From contig LVLI01000618.1 of assembly GCA_001687465.1 (NCBI GenBank), forward strand, positions 1-31,714: 31,714 nucleotides of DNA, written 5' to 3'. This DNA is from Halocafeteria seosinensis. Taxonomy: Eukaryota > Sar > Bigyra > Bicosoecida. Shown piece after piece: positions 8,013 to 17,582 of this stretch. The position numbers and the translations under genes are program-made. Within the stretch, counting starts at the first letter, position 1. Every line of letters starts with the position of its first letter. The notes beneath the pieces were generated by a model, which searched no databases, was not told where the DNA came from, and was given only the letters and a program-made list of their open reading frames with translations.

Positions 8013-9880
8013 TCATCGATTGTTTGTTTCTGAGTTGCCCTCATGAACAGCAATACCATCGCTTCCCTCACTAAAGGCATGAAACCGTGTTCTTGATGGC
8101 TCGGTAGTTTCCGTCTGGGCGGGAGTAGTTCCTTGGCGGCGAAGGATGTTGCGGCGAACAGCGTTTACATCAACGCTCGTTTCACTGCTGCTTGTACTCG
8201 ACGTGTCCGACGAGTCTGTTCCTTGGTCGTTTGCCGCAGTCGTTGGTATTCCTCTTTCGAATAAATTATTTGCTGCGACATCTATAGACCTCGTGCGCTG
8301 GAGTTCTCGACGCACATCGTCACGTCTCGCTTGCGGAATAACTTCTAATACCCTATCTATAGCAGCTTCCATACTCACACCACTTATGCGCTCAGGTGCT
8401 GCTGCTGGAGGTGCAGACGAGTCGTGCGATTGAATCTGGATAGACATTCCAGACAGAACACCGGGAAGCAACCAGCCAAAAAACGTCTGCTGATTAGCTG
8501 CGTCGCGACCTGTATCAAACCGAAATATTGTTCGCCTCCTTGAGTTCTCTGCTGTGTCTGATGCGCTCGTAGCACTGCCAGTAGAGGCAGAGTTTGGTTC
8601 CGGCGCACTTGACCCTCCAGAACGTGACGAGTCGTCTGGAAAGACAGAGCATCGGCATACAGGACATTTGCGAGTACTCTCCTTTGTACATAGCCATCTC
8701 TGGATGCAATCCATATGAAATATATGCCCACAATGCAGCTTCCTAGAGTTGCTTTCGTTCATTTCGTCGATGCAAATGGGGCAACTGTTGTTTTCCTTAA
8801 GATCTTCCTTGTTAACGCGGCTCAAATTTTCTTCAAAGCTTTTCCGAACTTGGAGGGCCCTTTGAATTCGCTTACGTAGCTCTTGCGACGCCCGGAAATT
8901 AGAATTGGCTTGAGAGAATAGCAAGAAATCAACGAGTGAGAAATGCACGCCCTCATGAATCCAAATTTGCAAAGTTTGTAAAATAAGCATGTATCTTGCT
9001 GCCAAATCAAAACTCAAAGTTGTGATCTGCAGAAAATGCGGGAATTTACTCCACGCTGGTTCCCAAACAAGTTTATACCATGATAGTAAACACCTGGCTA
9101 GGGAGCCACCGAAGCGTATGGCCAGTACGAACATGTCCAAAATTAAGAATAGGATTAGATGTATCCCGATTCCACTGAACAACCACACAATGCAGACTAA
9201 GGACACAAAGTTGATACCTTGGCAGCAGAATGAGAAGGCGGTGCTGAGAGCTAGCTCTCGGGAAGGTGCTCCTCCCGCAACAACTTCTTCGCATACTCTA
9301 TCAACGCGAGAGCGAACACAGACTTCCAGTGCTGTTAACAGTAGAATCGTTGAAAGCCAGCAGGCAAGTACAAACAAGTCTGGGCCGATATTATTCTCGT
9401 CATCTTTACCACCGAAATCCCAAATATACAGAATGAAGAGTGGCTTCGAAAACAGAGGGGTGGTTAAAGAATCCCTCACTTTCTGTCATCGCATGGGGCA
9501 AAACATAGTCGGAAAAGAGGACGATAAATACGTATGAAGATACTGCTGAAAATGGCTGCGCGGCACTTACACCAAGTTCGGTACTGGATAATTGCCCCAT
9601 GAATGTCTTCACCATCAGCTTGAAGCCGCCGTGCATGAGGCACCATATAAGGTTGACTAGCGCCTGCACACTCTCCACGGGGACGAATTATCACTCCCAC
9701 ACCGTACGGATTACCAGTAAGACAGCTAGCACTTACCATTAATTTGACCTTATTATGTAGAAAATCAGAAAATATCGCCAAAGGTGCAAGTTGAGGGATT
9801 GTTGCGGCTGTATGCACTAGCAATAGCAGCACCGTCGCTGCCGAAACAGAGGCGTATGCCGTCCATTCGGAGAGGACCAT
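8013..9880 (-). CDS. ER membrane E3 ubiquitin ligase, gp78/AMFR-like (RING-H2 + CUE)
   Basis: Three exons, 9880-9737, 9663-9571 and 9482-8013, joined in phase 0 by introns of 73 and 88 nt, give 568 residues. The N-terminal half is multi-spanning membrane sequence with the Hrd1/gp78 layout: a first segment near residues 12-28, then LVNLIWCL, then F-M-G-Q-L-S-S-T-E-L, where the family has F-G-x-L-x-x-x-E. A complete C3H2C3 RING follows: C313, C316, C330, H332, H335, C338, C352, C355. Residues 449-491 (SMEAAIDRVLEVIPQARRDD and on to NNLFERG) form a CUE-type ubiquitin-binding domain, which separates gp78/AMFR from Hrd1. The rest is Ser/Thr-rich and disordered. It is expected to ubiquitinate ER-associated degradation substrates with the RING facing the cytosol. 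I see no clear VCP-binding motif at the C-terminus. Confidence 0.87.
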
Positions 9881-10655
9881 CTTGCTGAGGCCCTAATTGT
9901 CCGTATAGGTGCTGTATGGACCGAAAACAAGGTGTATGCCTCTCCCTGGGGACTGCACAATGTTCCACGAGGGCGCTCTTCCACTCTAAATTGAGTATTT
10001 GGAGGACGATTTTCACGTTGAGCAGTTTTAATGTACATACATTAACATATATGAAAGAAATTATGGCAGTGTCAATACATAAAATGTACCATTGCGACGT
10101 AGAATGAGAGAAAATTGTTGGCGAACCCGACAATCTTTTGTTGGACTCCGCACTTTTGGGCTTTCAACGCGGTATCTCCCATCAGTTTCGCCCGAACGGA
10201 GATCTATTCTGCTTTGTTTGGATTAATAAGGGTGTATGGAAACTTGTGAGCTCATGATAGGGCCTATTATGCATGTAAAAGAGCCGCTAGGGATTTGCCG
10301 CTTCACAGAGTGTGATCTACTTGCTACGCTTCAGTTCATGCTTATCATAGCCCTCTGAGGATACTCATGCACAGTGTCTACGAGCCAGACACGAGACAGG
10401 AGTGGATTGCCTCTCTTACGCAGGCAATAGAGCGCTTCAGATCGACTCCAGCATAGTTGAAGTTGAAGTAGCTACCTCAATCCGCTTGGCAGGAAGTTAG
10501 TTTACCAGAAGTCTTAGGATTGCTGAACAGTACCCCTACAATTCCATACCGACAGTAATTCAGTTTGCAAGAGCAAGAAAAACAAAGGAATTTGCTTAAC
10601 TAAAGTTGTGGGGCTCATTTGATCTTTACTTTATATCACTCCTCCCAATAGAACC
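9881..10655. other. Divergent promoter region, AMFR-like and protease 1
   Basis: 775 bp between the minus-strand AMFR-like ATG and the plus-strand protease ATG. A near-exact recurrent element, GAAGTTGAAGTA, lies at 10459-10470, with the exact core GTTGAAGTT at 10456-10464, in the orientation of the protease gene. No coding sequence is evident. Confidence 0.45.
10456..10470 (+). promoter_or_regulatory. GTTGAAGTT element, copy 2
   Basis: GTTGAAGTTGAAGTA: the 9-mer core is exact and GAAGTTGAAGTA matches the 12-mer at 11 of 12 positions. It lies about 190 bp before the first protease ATG and in the same orientation. Confidence 0.45.
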
Positions 10656-11856
10656 ATGCGTACCTACATGATAACTCTGACCGCAGCGGTCATTCTGGCG
10701 ACTTCAGCCAAAGCTGCCGAATTCGACAGCCACAAATGGCAATACGGACTCCGATTCAGCTCTCCTGAAGAGGAACATTTACGGTAAGCTTGGTCCACGC
10801 TCGTCTATCGTGTTATTGAGGTCCCCAGGACCCGAGTTGTATCTCCGCAAGCGGGGTTTTGAGAAGCGCCCTGGGATGTGCTCTTCAGCGTCGTCTGCTT
10901 GTCTGCGCATTTCATTTTTTTTTACAACTACATTACATATCAGCTTCACTATCCAACTTTTGAGGTTGTGAACTAATCATGATTGTCTTGCCGTGTCTTG
11001 CAGTCGAGCTATCTTCACTTCCAACATGCGGAAAATCCAAGAGCACAATTCCCAGGGTCATTCCTGGACAATGTCGCCCAATCAATTTGCACATCTCTCT
11101 GCTGATGAGTTCGCAGCACGATATATTGGTGGATGGCGAGGTCCTAGTAAACGTGTCAACCCAGTTGCTACAGAGCATCTTATGACCCAACCAGAAACGC
11201 TTCCACAGTCCATCGACTGGAGTCAACGAGGAGCCGTCACAGCTGTCAAGAATCAGGGCCAGTGTGGATCATGTTGGGCTTTCTCGACCACCGGTAGTGT
11301 GGAAGGAATCAACTATATCAACAATGGAAATCTTATTAGCTTATCGGAGCAACAGTTGGTTGATTGTGCTGGAAGCTACGGAAATCAGGGATGTAACGGA
11401 GGTTTGATGGATAACGCCTTCAAATATGTTATTAACGAAGGAGGATTATGTTCCGAATCTGCTTATCCATACCAAGGAACACAACAGCGATGCCAAGCAT
11501 CCAGTTGTCAGAAGGTTGCCCAGATTTCTGGTTATGCTGATGTGCCCCAACAGAATGAGCATGCTCTAATGAGTGCGGTCGCTCAACAACCTGTATCTAT
11601 TGCTATCGAGGCTGATCAACACTCGTTTCAATTTTATAGCGGTGGCGTAATGACTGCTTCTTGTGGTAGTAACTTGGATCATGGTGTGCTAGTCGTTGGA
11701 TATGGAAGCTTAAGTGGGAGTGACTACTGGAAGGTAAAGAACTCATGGGGAGCTTCTTGGGGAATGAATGGTTATATTCTTCTTGGTCGTGGAGAATCTT
11801 TCCAACCCCATGGACAATGTGGTATTTTGGATTCTGCCTCCTATCCCACTCAATAA
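10656..11856 (+). CDS. Papain-family cysteine protease, tandem copy 1
   Basis: Exon 1 (10656-10783) and exon 2 (11004-11856) flank a 220-nt intron, giving a 326-residue prepro-enzyme. A signal peptide ([20 protein letters not shown]) leads into an I29-type inhibitory propeptide. Its ERFNIN-like helix ([20 protein letters not shown]) spans the splice junction, and [11 protein letters not shown] follows. The mature enzyme begins near residue 110 (PQSIDW). All active-site residues are present: Gln127 (oxyanion hole), Cys133 in CGSCWAF, His269 in [11 protein letters not shown] and Asn289 in [13 protein letters not shown] and the other conserved cysteines are in place. It should be an active endopeptidase of the cathepsin L/papain type in a vacuole or lysosome, or secreted. 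It is only slightly different from the next gene, so the pair arose by tandem duplication. Confidence 0.95.
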
Positions 11857-12581
11857 TCTCGTGGTGTTAGTACTTCACTGAACTTAAAGCGGATGAAGTA
11901 GAAACGGGTTATCTCATTTATTTCTACTAGTAGATCTTGGCTATCGCCAGACTATACAGTGTATTACTGTTCGTCGTACATTGGCATCGCCAAGAGCGCT
12001 CTATTTAGTTTGTCGCTTTACCTACATAAATGAACATCATAGAGTCGAACACTCTAATAGATAATCCACCTAAGGAAGAAGACTGAGCCGGCTGGCCGCC
12101 ATGCACTAAGGGTAACAAAGGCGGCATTGCAGGTTTCTTAAATACATAAATGCACAAAGTTGATCATATTTTATGCGGAACATATTCCTTAACTGCACCT
12201 CCCTCATTCCTTCCGAAAGCGTGAGCCAAAAGCATGGCATATTCCACCGCCGCGGGACACAACTTGGCAACTGGCAGGTCCAACAAGAACGCTGGCACAC
12301 ATCCATTGCCTTCCGGTATTCAATACCAGCTTCTTTTTCAAGCGGAGTGATTTTTGACTCAACATACAACTGTCAGTTCCTAAGATTCCTGACTCGGTCG
12401 ATGTGAACTTGAGCCTGGAGTTGCCTCCGATGAAGTAAGGAATTAGAAGTTGGTATTGTTGATCCAAATAGTGAAAAAGAGTTAGTTTTCTTTATTGACT
12501 GCAAATTAATATTCAGTAAGGTGGATAAACCACATTTGTTTGAAAAATTACGTGAACTAGTTTATAGGGACCATAGGAACC
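11857..12581. repeat. 3' flank of protease copy 1, part of the duplicated unit
   Basis: This stretch aligns with the sequence after copy 2 (13785 to about 14420). The first 170 bp are very similar (for example ATTGGCATCGCCAAGAGCGC is shared), and later parts only patchily (CTTCCGAAAGCGTGAGCC, TTGTTGATCCAAA). The duplicated unit is therefore about 1.9 kb, from just before the ATG to far into the 3' flank. No gene is seen inside. Confidence 0.6.
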
Positions 12582-13784
12582 ATGCGTACGTACATGATAA
12601 CTCTGGCCGCAGCGGTCATCCTGGCGACTTCAGCCAAAGCTGCCGAATTCGACAGCCACAAATGGCAATACGGACTCCGATTCAGCTCGCCTGAAGAGGA
12701 ACATTTACGGTACGTTCCTTTGCTCTCATTGTCTGGGAGTTGTATGGGTTTGCTGCTGCGAAAGAGAAAAACGGGATTTGAGAAGAGGCCCTGGGATGCG
12801 GTCTTCAACCGCAATTAACATCAACTTGGCTTGTATGACGTCCTGATCTCTGCTTGTTCTTCGCAACACTATTTTTGACATAATTTCCGTACTTTTTGGG
12901 TTATTGACTTGTTCTTCTTGTCTTGATACAGTCGGGTCATCTTTACTTCCAACATGCGGAAAATCCAGGAGCACAATTCCCAGGGTCATTCCTGGACAAT
13001 GTCGCCCAATCAATTTGCACATCTCTCTGCTGATGAGTTCGCAGCACGATATATTGGAGGATGGCGAGGTCCTAGTAAACGTGTCAACCCAGTTGCTACA
13101 GAGCATCTTATGACCCAACCAGAAACGCTTCCACAGTCCATCGACTGGAGTCAACGAGGAGCCGTCACAGCTGTCAAGAATCAGGGCCAGTGTGGATCAT
13201 GTTGGGCTTTCTCTACCACCGGTAGTGTGGAAGGAATCAACTATATCAATAATGGAAATCTTATTAGCTTATCGGAGCAACAGTTGGTTGATTGTGCTGG
13301 AAGCTACGGAAATCAGGGATGTAACGGAGGTTTGATGGATAACGCCTTCAAATATATTATTAACGAAGGAGGATTATGTTCCGAATCTGCTTACCCATAC
13401 CAAGGAACACAACAGCGATGCCAAGCATCCAGTTGTCAGAAGGTTGCCCAGATTTCTGGTTATGCTGATGTGCCCCAACAGAATGAGCATGCTCTAATGA
13501 GTGCGGTCGCTCAACAACCTGTATCTATTGCTATCGAGGCTGATCAACACTCGTTCCAATTTTATAGCGGTGGCGTAATGACTGCTTCTTGTGGTAGTAA
13601 CTTGGATCATGGTGTGTTAGTCGTTGGATATGGAAGCTTAAGTGGGAGTGACTACTGGAAGGTAAAGAACTCATGGGGAGCTTCTTGGGGAATGAATGGT
13701 TATATTCTTCTTGGTCGTGGAGAATCTTTCCAACCCCATGGACAATGTGGTATTTTGGATTCTGCCTCCTATCCCACTCAATAG
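12582..13784 (+). CDS. Papain-family cysteine protease, tandem copy 2
   Basis: Exon 1 (12582-12709) and exon 2 (12932-13784), with a 222-nt intron at exactly the same codon as in copy 1, encode 326 residues. The domain order and active-site residues are unchanged (Gln127, Cys133, His269, Asn289). I count about four base differences from copy 1 in exon 1 and about a dozen in the 853-bp exon 2. These change very few residues: Thr/Ala in the signal peptide, Ala45 to Val, and Val to Ile in FKYVINEG. The intron, by contrast, is largely unalignable and has GTACGT instead of GTAAGC as donor. The stop is TAG rather than TAA. The two enzymes probably have the same specificity, so the duplication likely raises dosage or allows separate expression. 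Confidence 0.95.
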
Positions 13785-14255
13785 TCTCCTGGTGTTAGTA
13801 CTTCACTGAACTTGAAGCGGATGAAGTAGAAACGGGTTATCCCATTTATTTCTACTAGTAAATCTTGGCTATCGCCGGACGATACAGTGTATTACTGTTC
13901 TTTGTACATTGGCATCGCCAAGAGCGCTCTATTTAGCTTATCGCACCCCCTACATAAATGAACACAATAGTGGATATGAAGGAACCCCTAAGGGACTACC
14001 CACCTGAGCAGGAAACCGGCATGCAGGCAAGAAGTCAAAGGGGCATTGCAGGAAACTTTAAATACGAAAATGTAGGACATCGGTTCAATTTTATGCGGAG
14101 TAGATGTTTTAACTGTAGCTCCATTGCATTTCTTCCGAAAGCGTGAGCCTGAACGACATATTCCACAACAGTTCGGCAACCGCCGTACTAAAAGCTAGTT
14201 TCGTTCCTAGGTGAAGTGGATTCCCAAAGCAAACAACTTGGAGTTCCTAAGTTTT

Positions 14256-14540
14256 CCGGCCGGTGCGCTATCTGTCACATACGTATATGTGTGTGTGTTT
14301 CCGGCTCGGTAAATGTGAATTGGTGTTATACTGCGGAGGTGTTGTTGATCCAAAGTAGTATAAAGCTTGATTTTCTTCATTCACAGCAGATTAATACTCA
14401 AAGTGTAGTGAATCATCGTCTATACATGTATGACTTACCAAAATTTTCCTTACTTCGTATCGGATACCATATGTATATAGTATTTGGTTCATGGTTTCAC
14501 GGCACACACACACAGATGTGACAGATAGCCCACCGGCCGG
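14256..14540. repeat. 25-bp inverted repeat with 235-bp loop
   Basis: The left arm, CCGGCCGGTGCGCTATCTGT and then CACAT (14256-14280), and the right arm (14516-14540) are reverse complements at 24 of 25 positions. Both arms are bordered on the inner side by short TG/CA runs. Compared with the equivalent flank of protease copy 1, the left arm lies in an extra piece of about 45 bp bounded by the direct repeat TTTCCGG (14253-14259 and again near 14298). That looks like an insertion with a target-site duplication. Most of the loop is ordinary duplicated flank, so this is not a simple complete MITE. Confidence 0.6.
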
Positions 14541-14875
14541 GAAGTTCACGGCAACGGCACAGTCAAGAAATTGGATCTGCATATGATCTGTTCTTCAGTG
14601 AACCCCCTCACTTGCCGAAGAGTACTGGGTAAGATAGGGAACAGAACCCAAAATGTACCACATTGTTCGTGCCCAACTTTTGCTTGAGGAGACTTACCGT
14701 AAACGGAAGAAGTGGAAATGAGTCGATGAATCTTCTCATTCTGGGCTATCGCTAAACGGTAATCTTATTATTTTGTGCGTTCATAAGAATCGCCGAAGCC
14801 AATGTATATTTGTCCCAGCAGTCCTTCCCTTCAACACAAAAATACCACCGTTATACATCGTGATGCGTAAAGTTT

Positions 14876-14884
14876 GTTGAAGTT
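14876..14884 (+). promoter_or_regulatory. GTTGAAGTT element, copy 3
   Basis: Exact 9-mer core, ending 291 bp before the start codon of the 26-repeat LRR gene and in the same orientation. Confidence 0.35.
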
Positions 14885-14978
14885 CCACAGACTTTTTTCA
14901 CACGGAACTTCACAGTATCAAAAGCTTTTCGTAGACAAAGTGCACTGTGAAACGACACGACAGGATTGTCTGCGTAGT

Positions 14979-15167
14979 TCACATTAACAGCAACTGGCGA
15001 GGTGGCACTGGTTGAGAGTCACCCTCGAGTGCAAGGGATAGGCAGATCCGAGCTGGAGTCAGACTCACGTCTTCACCGTCGAACTGAGTACAGTACAGCA
15101 AATCGCCCTCCCTGATTTTGTAGAGAGTAGGGATCTCAATACGCTGAAAGAAACGCACAAGAAACAT
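14979..15167 (-). other. Possible exon or gene remnant on the minus strand
   Basis: An open frame of 62 codons from ATG 15167. The stretch RIEIPTLYKIREGDLLYCTQ followed by FDGED has the composition of real protein. It is preceded by a pyrimidine-rich TTTCTTTCAG acceptor-like site, and a GTGAGT donor-like site follows FDGED. A genuine gene here would need upstream exons inside or beyond the antisense of the LRR gene, and I see none. It could be a relic of a gene disrupted when the LRR gene arrived, or chance. I do not recognise the family. Confidence 0.25.
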
Positions 15168-15175
15168 TCAGGAGG

Positions 15176-17461
15176 ATGGCCTCAGTGTTGCGAGTGTACT
15201 TGGAAACTTGGTTTCAATTTTACCAATACAAGGGAGAAGAACTCACAGCTGTGGCAGACTACTGGACCTCGGTAGAAGCTTCTCTACACGATCTCACTAA
15301 GCACTCGGAGATGGTATCGAAGCTATCATGGCCCCGATGCCGGTGTTCGTCTCTGCATAAGTGTATTTGGGGGACCTGTCGTTTCCCAAACTTTAAAGGA
15401 GTGATGGTATTTAATAGCGAATGTTCCGAAGCTGTCAAGCGCCTGCAGCACTCTCAATTCCGAGGTCTACCAAAGTGGCAAAACTTGGCTGTTTATTCCG
15501 ATGCATACCCCATGTCTGATTGGTCATATCAATTCTTGTCTCACTTGCGGTCACTTACCATTGTTTATCAGCTTTCGCCTTCGGACAATGCTTTCCAACA
15601 TTTGTCGAAGCTGACGTCACTAACGTTGGAGAGGTGTTTAAAGGCGGAGATCACCGATGCCGCTTTTCAACACTTATCAAATCTGAAGGTCTTGAAGATG
15701 TCCAGGTGTAATCAATTGACAATTAGCGATTCCGCGTTTCGGAATTTTGCAGGTTTGCAGTCTTTGACATTACATACTTGTGATCAGTCGACTATTACAG
15801 ATTCCGCTTTCTCGCATTTGTCGAATCTGCTCTCGCTGAGCATGCGGAATTGCAGTCAGACGACCATTACTGACTCTATGTTCCAGTTTCTATCTAGTAT
15901 GACTTTCCTGGATATTAGACATTGTCCTCCGTTGATACATACAGATTCACCGTTTCAGCAGTTAGCCCGTCTGAGATCATTGAGAACAACCAATCAGTTT
16001 TTTTGTGGAGATTCTGCATTTCAACACTTGTCCCATCTGACTGCATTGAATATCGACGGCTGCTACCAAACGATCATGACCGATGCTGTCTTCCGACATA
16101 TGCGTAATTTGCACTCCCTAAGTATGCAAGAGTGCAGGCAGAGGACTATTACAGATTGTGCGTTCCAGCATCTGCTTCATCTGAGAGAGCTGAATATGCG
16201 AGGTTGCAACCAACCGACCATCACTGATGGTGGTTTCCAACATGTGTCGAATTTGACCTCTTTGTGTATAAGCAAATGCTCGCAGCCGACGATAACGGAC
16301 TTTGCGTTTCAGCATCTCCCTCTTTTGAGAGCGTTGGATATGGAGGGATGCGATCAATCAACCATAACGGATTCCGCATTCCGATACTTATCCTCCTTGA
16401 CGTACCTGAACGCGGATAATTGCAATCACTATACAGTTACGTTCCTGGGCTTTCAGTACTTGCATAACTTAGACAAATTTACTAACCCCTTGAAACTCTA
16501 CTGTCGTGCTCGGCTGAATCGGTGGGATGTGACTGATGCTGCCTTCGCGCATTTGTGCGATTTGAATTCACTGGACATCGCAGGGTGCCATCAAACAACT
16601 ATTACTGATTCTGCTTTCAAGCACTTAACCAGTTTGACCTCCCTGCAAATGATGGGATGTAATCAATTGACCATTACGGACTCTGCCTTCGCTCATTTAT
16701 CTCGTCTGTGTACTTTGAGAATGGGACGTTGTAATCAATCGACCATTACAGACTCTGCTTTTCAACATTTCTCTCGATTGAAGTCTTTGGATATCCACTA
16801 CTGCAGTCAGGAGACTATTAGCAACTCTGCCTTTCAGCATTTGTTCTCTTTGACCTCATTGACAATGCTTGGTTGTAATCAGTCAACAATAACAGACTCA
16901 GGGTTTGAGCACTTGTCCAATTTGAAGGCATTACGAATGAATGGGTGTGTTCAAACGGCCATTACGGACTCTGCCTTTCAGCATTTACTTAATTTGACGT
17001 GGCTTGATATATCCCAGTGCAACCAGTCGACCATTACGGATCTCGCATTTCGGCATTTGAAGAATGTAGTCTCAATGGATATGTGGGAATGCAGGCAAAC
17101 TACGATTTCCGATCTCGGCTTTCAGCACTTGTCGAATTTGACACGGTTGAATATCTGCAGATGCACTCAGTCCACCATTTCAGACTCGGCGTTTCAGCCT
17201 TTGTCTAATTTAGTATCGTTAGAAATGAGCGAATGTAACCAAAGTACCATTACAGATTCTGCTTTTCAGCACTTGCCTCAGTTAGAATCGCTGGATATTG
17301 AGCGATGCAATCAATCGACCATTACGGATTCCGCCTTTCGACATGTGGCTAATTTGACATCCTTAGATATGTGCGGATGCAACCAACGGACCATTACGGA
17401 CTCAGTTTTCCGATATTTGCCTAAGTTAAAACAAGCATTGGGGGCAACCTGGGGAAGCTGA
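15176..17461 (+). CDS. Protein of 26 tandem 24-residue leucine-rich repeats
   Basis: An intronless frame of 761 residues. After about 140 N-terminal residues without a recognised domain (no clear F-box, signal peptide or membrane segment), 26 units run to the end. The consensus is I-T-D-S-A-F-Q-H-L-S-N-L-T-S-L-D-M-x-x-C-N-Q-S-T. Unit 13 is degenerate and longer (LDKFTNPLKLYCRARLNRWD), dividing the array into two blocks; unit 6 is slightly short. The Cys-Asn before the turn resembles cysteine-containing LRRs of ubiquitin-ligase adaptors, so a protein-binding scaffold is likely, but the partner is unknown. Many units share long nucleotide stretches, so the array probably grew by unequal exchange. 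The last unit ends abruptly (LKQALGATWGS). A different frame continues open for about 45 codons past the stop, to 17582; see the next entry. Confidence 0.87.
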   Translation: MASVLRVYLETWFQFYQYKGEELTAVADYWTSVEASLHDLTKHSEMVSKLSWPRCRCSSLHKCIWGTCRFPNFKGVMVFNSECSEAVKRLQHSQFRGLPKWQNLAVYSDAYPMSDWSYQFLSHLRSLTIVYQLSPSDNAFQHLSKLTSLTLERCLKAEITDAAFQHLSNLKVLKMSRCNQLTISDSAFRNFAGLQSLTLHTCDQSTITDSAFSHLSNLLSLSMRNCSQTTITDSMFQFLSSMTFLDIRHCPPLIHTDSPFQQLARLRSLRTTNQFFCGDSAFQHLSHLTALNIDGCYQTIMTDAVFRHMRNLHSLSMQECRQRTITDCAFQHLLHLRELNMRGCNQPTITDGGFQHVSNLTSLCISKCSQPTITDFAFQHLPLLRALDMEGCDQSTITDSAFRYLSSLTYLNADNCNHYTVTFLGFQYLHNLDKFTNPLKLYCRARLNRWDVTDAAFAHLCDLNSLDIAGCHQTTITDSAFKHLTSLTSLQMMGCNQLTITDSAFAHLSRLCTLRMGRCNQSTITDSAFQHFSRLKSLDIHYCSQETISNSAFQHLFSLTSLTMLGCNQSTITDSGFEHLSNLKALRMNGCVQTAITDSAFQHLLNLTWLDISQCNQSTITDLAFRHLKNVVSMDMWECRQTTISDLGFQHLSNLTRLNICRCTQSTISDSAFQPLSNLVSLEMSECNQSTITDSAFQHLPQLESLDIERCNQSTITDSAFRHVANLTSLDMCGCNQRTITDSVFRYLPKLKQALGATWGS

Positions 17462-17582
17462 GAGCTTCGAGAACGAAATCGTAAGCACGTCAGACGATGG
17501 GACGTTATACGGAGGCAGTCTGAAAACATCAGCCGGTAACGACCCGTTTGTCCATTTCCAGAAAATTTACGTCGAAGACTAG
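17446..17582 (+). other. Open stretch in a shifted frame after the LRR stop; possible lost C-terminus
   Basis: Just before the LRR stop, another forward frame reads QPGEAESFENEIVSTSDDGT, then LYGGSLKTSAGNDPFVHFQK and IYVED, ending at TAG 17580-17582. The composition is protein-like. A single-base indel near 17445 would join it to the LRR array; no GT-AG intron does so. Its stop overlaps the stop of the convergent methyltransferase gene within one CTAG (17579-17582). It may be a true C-terminal domain separated by a frameshift, a sequencing error or chance. Confidence 0.35.

Larger units (their letters stand above)
13785..15175. other. Intergenic: duplicated 3' flank, inverted repeats, core element
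   Basis: About 1.4 kb. Positions 13785 to about 14420 are the diverged second copy of the protease 3' flank. A 25-bp inverted repeat sits at 14256-14280 and 14516-14540. The recurrent core GTTGAAGTT lies at 14876-14884, about 290 bp before the LRR gene start and in its orientation. A minus-strand open stretch at 14979-15167 is listed separately. The rest shows nothing I can name. Confidence 0.45.

Noticed and set aside
8989-9537. Plus-strand 182-codon open frame
   Set aside because: Antisense shadow of the AMFR-like membrane region.
14256-14540. Complete MITE transposon
   Set aside because: The loop between the inverted arms is mostly homologous to the flank of protease copy 1, so it is not element interior; only the arm itself looks inserted.
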